Assembly (NCBI RefSeq): GCF_014201335.1
Contig: NZ_JACHEB010000009.1
Span: forward strand, 186,001-250,000
Source: Tunturiibacter gelidiferens
Lineage (GTDB): Bacteria; Acidobacteriota; Terriglobia; Terriglobales; Acidobacteriaceae
Length of the DNA: 64,000 nucleotides
Direction: 5' to 3'
A model generated the notes under the pieces. The model worked only from the letters and a program-made list of their open reading frames with translations. It had not been told where the DNA came from and made no database searches. A program made the translations under genes and the position numbers. Shown one piece after another: positions 47,869-56,919 of the stretch (positions are counted from its first letter, which is position 1; the number at the start of each line of letters is the position of its first letter).

Positions 47869-48492
47869 TTATCGATCTTTTCCGATTGTGTCGCTTGCCG
47901 GTTTACGTACGACGCCGTGGATTGCCTGCGGTCCGAAGTGCATCGTCGCAGGGCCACCGAAGACCATCGTGATGTTCGAATTGGTGACCGAGAACTTGAT
48001 ATCGTCTCCGCCGGTAATGCAGACCTGGAGTGTCGAGGTAGGAGGATCCGTCTCGAAGGCGCCGTTGCTTCCATTCCCAGTCGCCAGACTGACTGTGCCA
48101 TTCAACTGAAAACCCTGGAGTGTGGGGGTGCCCCATGGGGGGCAGCCGGTCATGTCCCATTTGATCCTCATGTTGGTTAGCTTGATGTGGTGGGTGTGAG
48201 GGTTCACGAGGGGCTGCGTGGGGTCTACTGCACCTGCCGCAGTTCTTCCATAGCTGGACATGGTCATGTCGGCTATGAAGTCGGCTGATGCCCACTCCGG
48301 ATGGATGTCCATGGACCATTGACCGTGCATCTCATACGGGCTGCCTTTGACGGTCGCGAGCTGAGGGGTGTAGTCGTTGATGAGGCCGCTGAGGTGCTGT
48401 GGCGAGCGTCCTTGGGCCAAAGCACAGGTGCCTGAGACCAGCAGAAGCAACGAGAGCACACGCGCCGCCGAAGTTGGGGTTTTGCTTTTCAT
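47869..48492 (-). CDS. Secreted hypothetical protein
   Basis: 207 residues. Signal peptide (AARVLSLLLLVSGTCALAQ) followed by a soluble domain with YEMHGQWSMDIHPEWASADFIADMTMSSYG and GCPPWGTPTLQGFQLNGTVSLATGNG. Two cysteines may form a disulfide. The start at 48492 has AGGAG nine bases upstream. No family recognised. Upstream lies the divergent HTH–propeller gene. Confidence 0.75.
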   Translation of the reverse strand: MKSKTPTSAARVLSLLLLVSGTCALAQGRSPQHLSGLINDYTPQLATVKGSPYEMHGQWSMDIHPEWASADFIADMTMSSYGRTAAGAVDPTQPLVNPHTHHIKLTNMRIKWDMTGCPPWGTPTLQGFQLNGTVSLATGNGSNGAFETDPPTSTLQVCITGGDDIKFSVTNSNITMVFGGPATMHFGPQAIHGVVRKPASDTIGKDR

Positions 48493-48686
48493 GAGAGAAC
48501 TCCTGTTTGCGATTTCGAGATTGATTTGGGATACACGGATACCCTCTGACACGTTGGGGAGGAGTTCAAGCAGTAAGGCGCGGAAGTGCTTTGGTTCTGC
48601 GATTTGCTGCTGAATGCGGCTGTTTGCCGTGCCTTTGCGGGGCGGGGGTACAATTTGTCACGAGTGCGGATCGACCAGGAGACGCA

Positions 48687-50738
48687 ATGGACGAAACATC
48701 CGTTGGTGCACCGCCATCTGAGCGACCGGTGGGAGATCGGCTGGACTCGTGGAAGGAGATCGCGGTTTATCTCAACCGCGATGTGACGACGGTGCAGCGG
48801 TGGGAAAAGCGGGAGGGGATGCCGGTTCATCGGCATCTGCACGACAGGATGGGGTCGGTGTATGCGTCTCGGGCGGAGCTGGATGCGTGGGCGCTGGGGC
48901 GGAATCTTCGAGCGGCGCCTGAGAACGGGAGTGGTGTTGCGGCGGCTGACCCTGTGCCGGAGGAGCAGCCGGTTATAGAGCAGCCGCGTGCCGGTCGGGG
49001 ATTTGTTTTGCCGCTGATGGTTGCGGTGGGAGTGGCGGCGGTGGTTGGTGCGGTGCTTTGGTTTCGGGGGACGGAGTACTTCTGGCAAAATCCCGTTGCT
49101 GATGCGCGAGTTCAGGCGGTCACGGACTTCGGAGGAGTGGAGCAGGCTGCGGCTGTGTCGCGGGACGGAAATCTTGTGGCATTTTTGTCGGACCGCGATG
49201 GGCAGACGGATGTTTGGATTAAGCAGATAGGCTCGGGGCAACTCCGTAACTTGACCAACGGGAGCGTGAAGGGATTGGGCAATCCGTCGATTCGCAGCCT
49301 CGGGTTCTCGCCTGATAGTTCTTTCGTTACGTACTGGGCTCGAAGACAGGACGGGGACATCAGCGTATGGGCGGTGCCGACGCTGGGCGGAGAGCCGAAG
49401 ACCTACCTTGAAGGCGTGGCCGAGTTCGACTGGTCGCGGGATGTCTCACGACTGGCGTATCACACGCCTGGGCCTGGCGATCCGCTCTTCGTATCGGATG
49501 GCAATATTCGATCGGGAGCTCGGCCCATCTTCACGGCGGCCGCCGGGCTTCACTCCCACTTTCCGTTGTGGTCGCCTGATGCGAACTACATTTATTTCGT
49601 CCAGGGCTTGCTGCCGGATCGATTGGACATCTGGCGAATAGCTTCGGGCGGGGGAACAGCTGAACGAATCACTTCGCATAATGGGCGCGTGACGTATCCG
49701 GTGTTTTTGGATCGGCGGACTCTGATGTACCTTGCGAGCGATCCGGATGGCTCGGGCCCGTGGCTTTATAGCGTGGACGTCGAGCGACGCATTCCTCATA
49801 GGCTAACGTTTGGGCTGGACCGGTATACGTCGCTGGCGGCCAGCGCCGATGGGCAGAGGTTGGTGGTCACGCTTGCGAGTCCGAAGAGAACACTGTGGAG
49901 GTTGCGGATAGCGGACTCGCCTGCAGAGGTGTCGGCGGCTGTTCCGGTTGCGCTGACGAACGGCGTAGGGTTCGCTCCACGCCTGTGTCCAGGCTACCTT
50001 TTGTATGTTTCTGCGACGGGTGCGGGCGAGAGCATCTGGAAGCTCGTCAACGGGGCTGGCACGGGGGCTGGCACGGAGTTGTGGAGTGGACAGCGAGCGC
50101 GAGTCATTGGCGGACCGGCGATCTCGCCGGATGGACAGAGGGTTGCGTTCTCGGTGCGGCAAGGTGGTCAGACGCTGTTGTATGTGATGCAGGCCGATGG
50201 AACAAACGCACGCATCGTGACCGATACGCTTGCCTTGCAGGGCTCTCCGGCATGGAACCCGGATGGGCGATCGATTACTTCGGCAGCGGACGATCATGGC
50301 GTCACGCATCTGTTTCGTGTGCCGCTTGATGGCCGTCCGCCTGCTGCTTTTGTGCAGGAATACTCGGTCGAGCCTGCGTGGGCGTCTGACGGGAGTTTCG
50401 TTGTATATTCGGGACCGGATATCGGCACTACATTTTCGGTGAAGGCGGTTACTGCTGAAGGTGGCGCGCATCCACTGCCGGGCTTGACGCTGACGCGAGG
50501 TGCTCGACACCTTGCGCTGCTGCCCGGGGGGCGAGGACTTGTGCTGATGCGGGGAGAGATTCAACACAAGAATTTGTGGCTCATTGATCTGGAGACGGGG
50601 GCCGAGCGGCAGTTGACCAATCTTCCTGCTGACTTCGACCTTCGCGACTTTGATATCTCGCCGGATGGACGAGAAGTTGTTCTTGAACGCGAGCAGGAGC
50701 GCTCGGATGTGATGATGCTGGATGTTGCGCGACGGTGA
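48687..50738 (+). CDS. Transmembrane HTH protein with TolB-like beta-propeller
   Basis: 683 residues. An N-terminal MerR/excisionase-like HTH (about 20–70: SWKEIAVYLNRDVTTVQRWEKREGMPVHRH) is cytoplasmic, one membrane helix follows at about 105–126 (GFVLPLMVAVGVAAVVGAVLWF), and the rest is a PD40/TolB-type beta-propeller with repeated SPDG and SRDG blades. The layout resembles ToxR/CadC one-component membrane regulators, with a propeller as presumed periplasmic sensor. ATG 48687 has AGGAG upstream. The stop is followed by the glycogen-synthase gene. Confidence 0.87.
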   Translation: MDETSVGAPPSERPVGDRLDSWKEIAVYLNRDVTTVQRWEKREGMPVHRHLHDRMGSVYASRAELDAWALGRNLRAAPENGSGVAAADPVPEEQPVIEQPRAGRGFVLPLMVAVGVAAVVGAVLWFRGTEYFWQNPVADARVQAVTDFGGVEQAAAVSRDGNLVAFLSDRDGQTDVWIKQIGSGQLRNLTNGSVKGLGNPSIRSLGFSPDSSFVTYWARRQDGDISVWAVPTLGGEPKTYLEGVAEFDWSRDVSRLAYHTPGPGDPLFVSDGNIRSGARPIFTAAAGLHSHFPLWSPDANYIYFVQGLLPDRLDIWRIASGGGTAERITSHNGRVTYPVFLDRRTLMYLASDPDGSGPWLYSVDVERRIPHRLTFGLDRYTSLAASADGQRLVVTLASPKRTLWRLRIADSPAEVSAAVPVALTNGVGFAPRLCPGYLLYVSATGAGESIWKLVNGAGTGAGTELWSGQRARVIGGPAISPDGQRVAFSVRQGGQTLLYVMQADGTNARIVTDTLALQGSPAWNPDGRSITSAADDHGVTHLFRVPLDGRPPAAFVQEYSVEPAWASDGSFVVYSGPDIGTTFSVKAVTAEGGAHPLPGLTLTRGARHLALLPGGRGLVLMRGEIQHKNLWLIDLETGAERQLTNLPADFDLRDFDISPDGREVVLEREQERSDVMMLDVARR

Positions 50739-50820
50739 TTTCGTGATGGAGAGTGCAGTTGCGTATGATGTGTCTCTGTTCGGTTGCGCGATGATTTGAG
50801 ATCGGACGAGGAGGCTTTGC

Positions 50821-52041
50821 TTGCGAGTTGGTCTGATGACACGAGAGTATCCCCCCAATGTTTACGGGGGCGCTGGCGTTCACGTTGAATATCTCAGCCG
50901 GGAGTTGGCGAAGTCGATTGAGGTGGAGGTCCATTGCTGGGGGAAGCAGTTTCTCGACGAAGGAAATCTGCATGTGCGCGGTGCTGAGCCATGGTCCGAG
51001 ATCACCGAGGGCACGAGTGAGAAGTACAAGACAGCGCTCGAGACGTTAAGTCTGAATCTTGCGCAGATGAAGTCTCTTGCGGCGATCGACATTGTGCATA
51101 CGCATACGTGGTATGTGGCGATGGCGGGATTCCTTGCGAAGAAGCTGTTCAATGTGCCGTTTGTGTTGACGACGCATAGCCTGGAACCGCTACGTGCGTG
51201 GAAGGCGGAACAACTGGGCAGCGGCTATTCGATGAGCTCGTGGATGGAGCGGACTGCGATTCTGGACGCAGATGCTGTGATCGCGGTGTCGAAGGGAACG
51301 AAAGAGGATATTCTGCGCGCTTACCCAGAGATCAAGGCGGAGCGCATTCACGTTATTTATAACGGAATTGATCTGAATGAGTATCAGAAGACCGCGGAGA
51401 ACTCGGCGCTGATCAAGTATGGGATTGATCCGACGGTGCCGTATGTTTTGTTTGTTGGCCGGATCACACGGCAGAAGGGTGTGACGCATCTGGTGGAGGC
51501 GATTCCTCATCTTCCGAAGGGAACGCAGGTGGTGTTGTGTGCGGGGGCTCCGGATACGCCCGAGATTGCGGCTGAGATGCGCGAGAAGGTGGAGCAGGCG
51601 AGCAAGACAAATCCGCGCGTAGTGTGGATCGAAAAGATGGTGACGAAGCCGGAGGCGATTCAGCTCTACAGCAACGCGAGTGTGTTTTGTTGTCCGTCGG
51701 TGTATGAACCGTTCGGGATCATTAATCTGGAGGCGATGGCTTGCCGGGCTCCGGTAGTGGCGAGCGCGATTGGGGGGATTCTGGAAGTTGTTGTGGATGG
51801 CGAGACGGGCTATCTCGTGCCGTTCGAACAGGACCCAGTGACGACGTTCCCTTCGAACCCTGAGAAGTTTTCGCGGGATCTTGCGGAGAAAATTTCAGCG
51901 CTGCTGGCTGATCCTGAGAAGGCAAAACGATTTGGGGAGGCGGGACGTAAACGTGTGGAGGAGACTTTCGCGTGGTCTGCAATCGCCGATCAGACGATTC
52001 GTCTTTATCGACAACTCATTGGAAGCCGGGGAAACGTGTGA
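50821..52041 (+). CDS. Glycogen synthase / maltose-1-phosphate synthase, GT4 type
   Basis: 406 residues of a GT-B retaining glycosyltransferase. MTREYPPNVYGGAGVHVEYLSREL at the N-terminus, DIVHTHTWY, LFVGRITRQKG and SVYEPFGIINLEAMACRAPVVAS (the E-x7-E motif) match the actinobacterial GlgA/GlgM family, smaller than E. coli GlgA. It uses ADP-glucose to extend glycogen or to make maltose-1-phosphate. TTG start with GAGGAGG upstream. No other glg genes are in the window. Confidence 0.88.
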   Translation: MRVGLMTREYPPNVYGGAGVHVEYLSRELAKSIEVEVHCWGKQFLDEGNLHVRGAEPWSEITEGTSEKYKTALETLSLNLAQMKSLAAIDIVHTHTWYVAMAGFLAKKLFNVPFVLTTHSLEPLRAWKAEQLGSGYSMSSWMERTAILDADAVIAVSKGTKEDILRAYPEIKAERIHVIYNGIDLNEYQKTAENSALIKYGIDPTVPYVLFVGRITRQKGVTHLVEAIPHLPKGTQVVLCAGAPDTPEIAAEMREKVEQASKTNPRVVWIEKMVTKPEAIQLYSNASVFCCPSVYEPFGIINLEAMACRAPVVASAIGGILEVVVDGETGYLVPFEQDPVTTFPSNPEKFSRDLAEKISALLADPEKAKRFGEAGRKRVEETFAWSAIADQTIRLYRQLIGSRGNV

Positions 52042-52052
52042 CGTTGTCGCGT

Positions 52053-52442
52053 CTATGAGCCGAACAGGTCTTCGGCGGATTTGACGGGGGTCGTGTCCCA
52101 CTTTGAGATGACGACCATCCTGACTTCGCGATTGAGGCCGCTGGCTTTGTCGATGTACATGCTGTTGCGATAGATGAGTTGGACGAACAAGATGGTGCCT
52201 GAGCGCGTTCGGTAACGCCATTCGACAGCGCCTTCGGGAGGGGAGGCGGCAATTGCCCTGGCGAGGAGGGGAATTTCCTCAGGTGGTCTCAACTGCTCGA
52301 CGGACATGGTGAGGAGATCCTTGATCTCGTACTGCATCAGAGTGGCGAATTGTTGATTGCAGGCGATGATCTGGTGTGAGTCCCTGTCAAAGAAATATGC
52401 CGGGGATGTGACGAGCTGCAGCAGATCGTCAAGGTTGTCCAC
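52053..52442 (-). CDS. PAS-domain protein
   Basis: 129 residues forming a single PAS domain: DDLLQLVTSPAYFFDRDSHQIIACNQQFATLMQYEIKDLLTMSVEQLRPPEEI, then strand pairs including EWRYRTRSGTILFVQLIYRNSMYI. There is no output domain, so it may sense a ligand and act through a partner. The GTG at 52442 is chosen because an AGGAGG lies eight bases upstream; the open frame beyond it lacks homology. Confidence 0.82.
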   Translation of the reverse strand: MDNLDDLLQLVTSPAYFFDRDSHQIIACNQQFATLMQYEIKDLLTMSVEQLRPPEEIPLLARAIAASPPEGAVEWRYRTRSGTILFVQLIYRNSMYIDKASGLNREVRMVVISKWDTTPVKSAEDLFGS

Positions 52443-52541
52443 GGGGCATCCTCCTTTGAATGAATTTACGATTCTATCGCGCTTTTTTCGTTGGGCGATA
52501 CAGGGAAGGTGATCCGGGGTATGCTGCAATAATCTTGGCGT

Positions 52542-53144
52542 ATGAATAGCCACTTGCACATCCCGACCGATCCCGGTAGCGATTGCCTCATCTTGACGCA
52601 CGGTGCTGGCGCAAACTGCGACACCCCGCTTCTCATAGCTTTGGCAGACGCGTTTTGCGCCTCGGGGATGACAGTCCTCCGCTTCGATCTCCCCTTTCGC
52701 CAGTTGCGGTCGCATGGGCCACCACCACGTGGCAGTGCGGAACGTGATCAACAGGGAATTCGAGAGGCCGTTGCGACGATGCGACAACAAACTTCAGGTC
52801 GTTTGTTTCTGGGCGGTCATTCCTACGGAGGAAGGCAGGCGTCGATGCTTGCTGCAGCTGAGCCCGGTCTGATAGATCGGCTCCTGCTGCTCTCGTACCC
52901 GCTTCACCCACCGCGACGGCCCGATGAGTTGCGTACCGGGCATTTTCCGGAGCTCAAGACTCCCGCGTTGTTTGTTCACGGCACTCGGGATGGGTTTGGT
53001 TCCACGGACGAAGTGATTGCAGCGTTGAGGCTCATTCCGGCACGAACCGAACTTCTCGAGATCGCCGGTGCAGGGCATGAGCTAATGACCAAGAGCAATC
53101 GTCAAGAGCTTCTAAATGTTGTAGTGGAGGCGTTTCGGTTTTGA
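52542..53144 (+). CDS. Small alpha/beta hydrolase (KANL3/Tex30-like)
   Basis: 200 residues. Oxyanion loop LTHGAGANCDTPL, nucleophile elbow GHSYGGRQ, acid in LFVHGTRDGFGS and catalytic histidine in GAGHEL give a complete triad. The short length and N-terminal HGAGAN motif match the TEX30/KAT8-like dienelactone-hydrolase-related family. Cytoplasmic; substrate unknown. It is the last gene before the tRNA scar that marks the island boundary. Confidence 0.87.
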   Translation: MNSHLHIPTDPGSDCLILTHGAGANCDTPLLIALADAFCASGMTVLRFDLPFRQLRSHGPPPRGSAERDQQGIREAVATMRQQTSGRLFLGGHSYGGRQASMLAAAEPGLIDRLLLLSYPLHPPRRPDELRTGHFPELKTPALFVHGTRDGFGSTDEVIAALRLIPARTELLEIAGAGHELMTKSNRQELLNVVVEAFRF

Positions 53145-53159
53145 AGAAGTTGAAGGGGA

Positions 53160-53185
53160 TGGTGGACGCGGTAGGGATCGAACCC
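53160..53185 (-). other. Orphan 3' end of a tRNA gene (att-like scar)
   Basis: On the minus strand the last 26 bases read GGGTTCGATCCC then TACCGCGTCCACCA: a T-loop with its 3' stem strand, a 7-base acceptor strand (CGCGTCC), discriminator A and encoded CCA. The matching 5' acceptor strand (GGACGCG), D-arm and anticodon arm are absent upstream on the minus strand. This is the fragment left when an element integrates into a tRNA 3' end. By orientation the intact tRNA should be on the minus strand beyond the window. Confidence 0.8.
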
Positions 53186-54043
53186 AGTGTACGGTCTTGT
53201 GTTTGTGTAAGATGCACATTCTAAAAGATGCATATTTGGCAGAAATGGCATGATTTGCTGGGTGCTAGCACAAATTAGCACAAAAACCCGATGCCGCTGT
53301 CGGCGCAGATCATCCACTCCCCATGTCGATTCCGATCTCACCTGTCGAGAGCCGGGGCGTGCGACGGTTCTCGAACGGTCACGAGCTGTTCCAGCCTGCG
53401 GAGGAGTCCAAGATTTGCAAAACCAATTCGCCTGTGCCGTGATCCTACCGTGCTCACCCGAGGCGTTGAATCGCAATTTGACCGAGTTAGACACTTGTCG
53501 TAGATACATGGACGAGAGTTACCCTCGTTTACCTGGCAGTGCTGCAGGGGAGGCGGGAGATCGGTTCGTGGGTAACGAATCCTACAGCAGCAATGGAGAC
53601 CAACATGGCATTTGCATATAACCAATCAAACACTTCGGAAACAACTATGCCCAATGCTGCGAGCTCGCTAGCGGCACTCGAAAAGCACTACGGTGAGTCG
53701 GCCCTAGAGCCAAGGTAGATAGCGTTTATCCTAGTAATTGCACCTATCATCAGCGACAACGCAACAACAGCCAATTGGACAGAGATTCCTGACCTCAGTC
53801 TCTCCGCGTTCAGTGGGGAGACAGTCGAACGTTCCCGGACTTCCTGGTGGCAGTGAATTAGTTATACAGCCGACTAGCTCAACAAGGCTCTCAATCGCAC
53901 GTCAATTCCTTGGCCACAACGGTGCGCGCGGCTCCATCAAAGGTCGAAACACATTGCCGCAGACTTTTATTCTCGATCAAACTAATCCTTTCAGTCACGC
54001 GGCGGGCCATACATTGTCGGGGGGGAAGTGCCTGCGTGAGCGC
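53186..54043. other. Gene-poor island edge
   Basis: About 860 bases with no recognised full-length gene. A short direct repeat agcacaaattagcacaaa lies at 53267–53285. One short frame, 53605–53718 (+, 37 codons, starting MAFAYNQSNTSETTMPNA), has TGGAG upstream and might be a truncated gene start. Nothing else is supportable. Confidence 0.4.
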
Positions 54044-55515
54044 TCATTCCTCACCGGCCAATCCTGCCACCGAGGCAAAGAGCTTTGCCGAATCCCAGGC
54101 CACACCATTTTTGAAGACTGTCTCCGGCTTCTCGATGGCATGAGGATCGTGTTCGAAATCCCCGTCGAGGAGCAGAAGGTCGGCGCGCTTGCCTTTCTCG
54201 ATCGTTCCTATCTCCTTGTCCCGCCCGAGGTAGCGAGCTCCATCCAAAGAGAAGATTCGAACGGCTTCGGATGCTGAGAAACCAGCTTCGATCAAGAGTT
54301 CCATCTCATGCTGATCGGCGATCCCGGCTATCGTATCGCCGATGCCTGTAGTGTCGGCTCCGGCCATGAGCAGCCCGCCTTGCCGGAAAAACTCCCGCTC
54401 AAACTCCATCTCCTTATGTATTTGGATTTTGCTTAGCTGCTTGTCAGGTGACTTTTCCATGCGTTTGCGAATCGCGAGATAGTCATTCCAGGCGCATGGG
54501 CTCATAGCTGCTTTAGTGGAGTTGAGGCTTTCCAGGGAAGGCTGATCGTCAGCCGCATCCACAACGACTGCCAGTGTCGAGGTAATCGCGACATCGTGTT
54601 GGATCAACTCATGAATGAGGGACTGTATCTGGGGCCCTTGCATGTCGACTGCTGCGATAGCGACCCCCACCTCGTGTCTGGAGGGGCACACGCCACGCTC
54701 CCCGGTCGAAACGAGGTCGGTGCCAGTGATAAGGCCATGTTCAAGATTGTCGATCCCCATCGCAATCGCTTCCCGGAAACCTACGCTGCAAAGGTGTCCG
54801 GTCAGTTTAAGACCGTGCGCATGAGCCGCAGTGATGACCGCCCGGAGCGTGTCCGGTTCAATGTATTTGTACGCCTTAAAAGAGGTAATGCCGCGCTTGC
54901 TCCAGTAATCGACGGTTTCCCGTGCGTCCTCGGCATTGGTGATGGCCTGGTTTGTCAGAAAATTGGTACCGGGCCCGTCTAGGTACGGACCGGTCAGTTC
55001 AAGATCCGGACCGGCCTGCTGACCCTTTTCGATCAGCCGCTTGATGGCCAGGTCGGTTATGGTTCGATAGAGCCGGTTGTGCGCGCCGTAGTGACGCCGG
55101 CGGCCAAGTACATGCGTGGCGCGGATTTGCCAAGAACTGTGCCGAGAATCATGCCGGCGCCGGTCTTAGGGAAGAAAAGATGCTCATGCATGCCCACGAG
55201 TCCCGGCAGCAAGGTCTTGCCCGTCCCATCCAGAACAGTCGCAGTGTCAGGAGCACGTAAGGACGCATCCGGTCCCACGCTCGCGATGCGGCCATGGTCG
55301 ATTAAGATCGACTGATCGTGCTTGGCCGGAGTTCCAGTTCCATCGAACAGAGTGACGTGTCGCAGCAGAACAACAGGCGCGTCCATTCGCAGCAGAGCCT
55401 TCATTTCGGCGGAAAGCGGGGCAGAGGCGTGTTGGCTTTGCGCCATCCCGCAACAAAGCTCAAGACCGGCCAGCAACAGCAGGCCACCACATATTCCAAA
55501 CTTGTTATTAGACAT
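54044..55515 (-). pseudogene. Exported amidohydrolase with a frameshift
   Basis: Two frames join into one protein of about 490 residues. The first part has a signal peptide (GICGGLLLLAGLELCCGMA), the amidohydrolase start VVLLRHVTLFDGTGTPAK and the metal-binding GMHEHLFF. It stops at a TAA (55057–55059) after TGSIEP. Omitting one base there restores YTDLAIKRLIEKGQQ… through TSFKAYKYIEPD, LTGHLCSVGFREAIAMGIDNLEHG and LLMAGADTTGIGD to the normal C-terminus at 54044. A single-base deletion, or a sequencing error, explains the break. The intact enzyme would hydrolyse amide or cyclic bonds, perhaps peptides, in the periplasm. Confidence 0.82.
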
Positions 55516-55748
55516 TTTCTGCCTTACTGAACGATTTAGACAAAAGCTAGCGCCCTCTTTCGAACTCGCCATCTACTCTATTTTTGAAGCAAGGTGAAGA
55601 AATGGTCTTGGCAAAAACAGATACGAACTTGACGATTCCTATCATTTTTGAGTTCCCACGGCCGTGGGGCCCGTTCGTCCGCCTAGATTGCTATGCGTTT
55701 AGAGTATGGTACGGGCCGATCGCGATGAGTAGACGATTGCAACAGTTG

Positions 55749-56021
55749 CATGCTGCGCGCAAGTAACCTGGTGGATCGGATGTTTGCAAAACCAGCCCGC
55801 ATCAGCCTCGCGTGCGCGTCGCGGAGGCGTCTGAAACGAACTTCATCCGCACCTTCCGTGTGACGTTGACGGAAGCCCCGCACCGCTACCTGAAGCGCCG
55901 GCGCGTCAAGCATGTGATGTTTCTTCTGCACACCATCAAACGCCGAAGCGTAACGGATATTTGGTTCGAAGCGCTTCGCCACGTAGAGTTACCGTATAGC
56001 AGCTCACCCACTCTCTCAGCC
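55749..56021 (+). pseudogene. AraC-family regulator remnant 1
   Basis: In one frame from ATG 55749 SNLVDRMFAKPARISLA resembles the first HTH of AraC proteins. After a one-base frameshift near 55809 the second frame continues RVAEASETNFIRTFRVTLTEAPHRYLKRRRVKHVMFLL, then SVTDIWFEA, the usual AraC order (FxRxF…P..YL..RR…A..LL…SVTDI). It decays before the end of the second HTH. The rest of the gap 55516–56128 shows nothing clear. Confidence 0.7.
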
Positions 56022-56128
56022 AATGAAAACGTTGAAACAGCACTGAGATTCGTATCCATATCAACTTTGCACTTGGAATCTCTTCAATTGCCAGTTACTA
56101 CGATCTTTATATCGAAGCGCAATCCAGA

Positions 56129-56554
56129 TCATTGGATCAGCAAGGATCTGTTCAGCAGCCGAATCAGCGACGCGGGCTCCAAATAAGGAGATGCGCGGAA
56201 GTAACTTGTACGGTGCTTTATGTCGATGGCAGTCTCCAAATCCACATCGGCCTGGGGAGCATCGATGGAAAGATTTGCCACGGTAGCTTTCCAAGCGGCA
56301 TCATCGCAGACAACTATGTAAGTCCAACTGCTCGGCTGCGGGTGCAATAGCAAGTTCTCATCTAAGAACTTAGATTGCTCATGACAATTGCGAGGAATTG
56401 CCTGTTTTTTGCCAGATACACTCGAGACCGTCCGGACGCTGGTAGCTGCGCGAACTGTACGGCCACACACGAGGCCATCGAGTAAAGCAAGGCCTACTAT
56501 TAGTGGTAATTTCAAGGTAAACATATTGCGGAGCGTAGAAGATAGCATTTTCAT
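56129..56554 (-). CDS. Secreted hypothetical protein in the island
   Basis: 141 residues. Signal peptide (LKLPLIVGLALLDGLVCGRTVRA), then a small domain with two cysteines (RNCHEQS and VVCDDAAW) that could form a disulfide. AGGA lies nine bases before the ATG. Not recognised as any family. Its neighbours are an AraC remnant and a Rieske oxygenase. Confidence 0.5.
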   Translation of the reverse strand: MKMLSSTLRNMFTLKLPLIVGLALLDGLVCGRTVRAATSVRTVSSVSGKKQAIPRNCHEQSKFLDENLLLHPQPSSWTYIVVCDDAAWKATVANLSIDAPQADVDLETAIDIKHRTSYFRASPYLEPASLIRLLNRSLLIQ

Positions 56555-56919
56555 GGAGTGTCCTGCAGTGAGTGTTAGTTGCGAGCCAAATCAAAATGTA
56601 TGAATCAGGCTCACACCTAGTTCCCATCGCAATGTGAATGCTTGTCTCATATTGAGCAGGCGACAAGTGGAATGGAGCGGATAAGGTTCCCTACAAGGAA
56701 CGCCTACCGTCATTGACACATCAGACGCCTAGTCAGGACAGAGACTAACTGGTTAGTGTGCATAAAAAGGGTGGATTTCCACATATTGAGCTTGATTCTG
56801 TTCATCGAAACGCGCTCTCGCTAATGAGCTTTCCTGACATAAACGTGCTGCCAAGTTAATTGGATTGTCATACTTCTGAATACAAAATTGATTGGTTATC
56901 CCCACATTGGGCTTGGTAC
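56555..56919. other. Intergenic, no gene seen
   Basis: 365 AT-richer bases between two minus-strand genes. Loosely similar short stretches ending in ccacat-attgagcttg and ccacattgggcttgg occur at 56777–56793 and 56902–56916. No gene, hairpin or known site was found. Confidence 0.4.

Noticed and set aside
52443-52790. N-terminal extension of the PAS protein reading frame
   Set aside because: It lacks homology and overlaps the divergent hydrolase; a GTG with a strong ribosome site at 52442 begins exactly at the PAS domain.
53160-53235. A complete tRNA gene on the minus strand
   Set aside because: Only the T-loop, its 3' stem and the acceptor 3' strand are present; no matching GGACGCG 5' strand, D-arm or anticodon arm.
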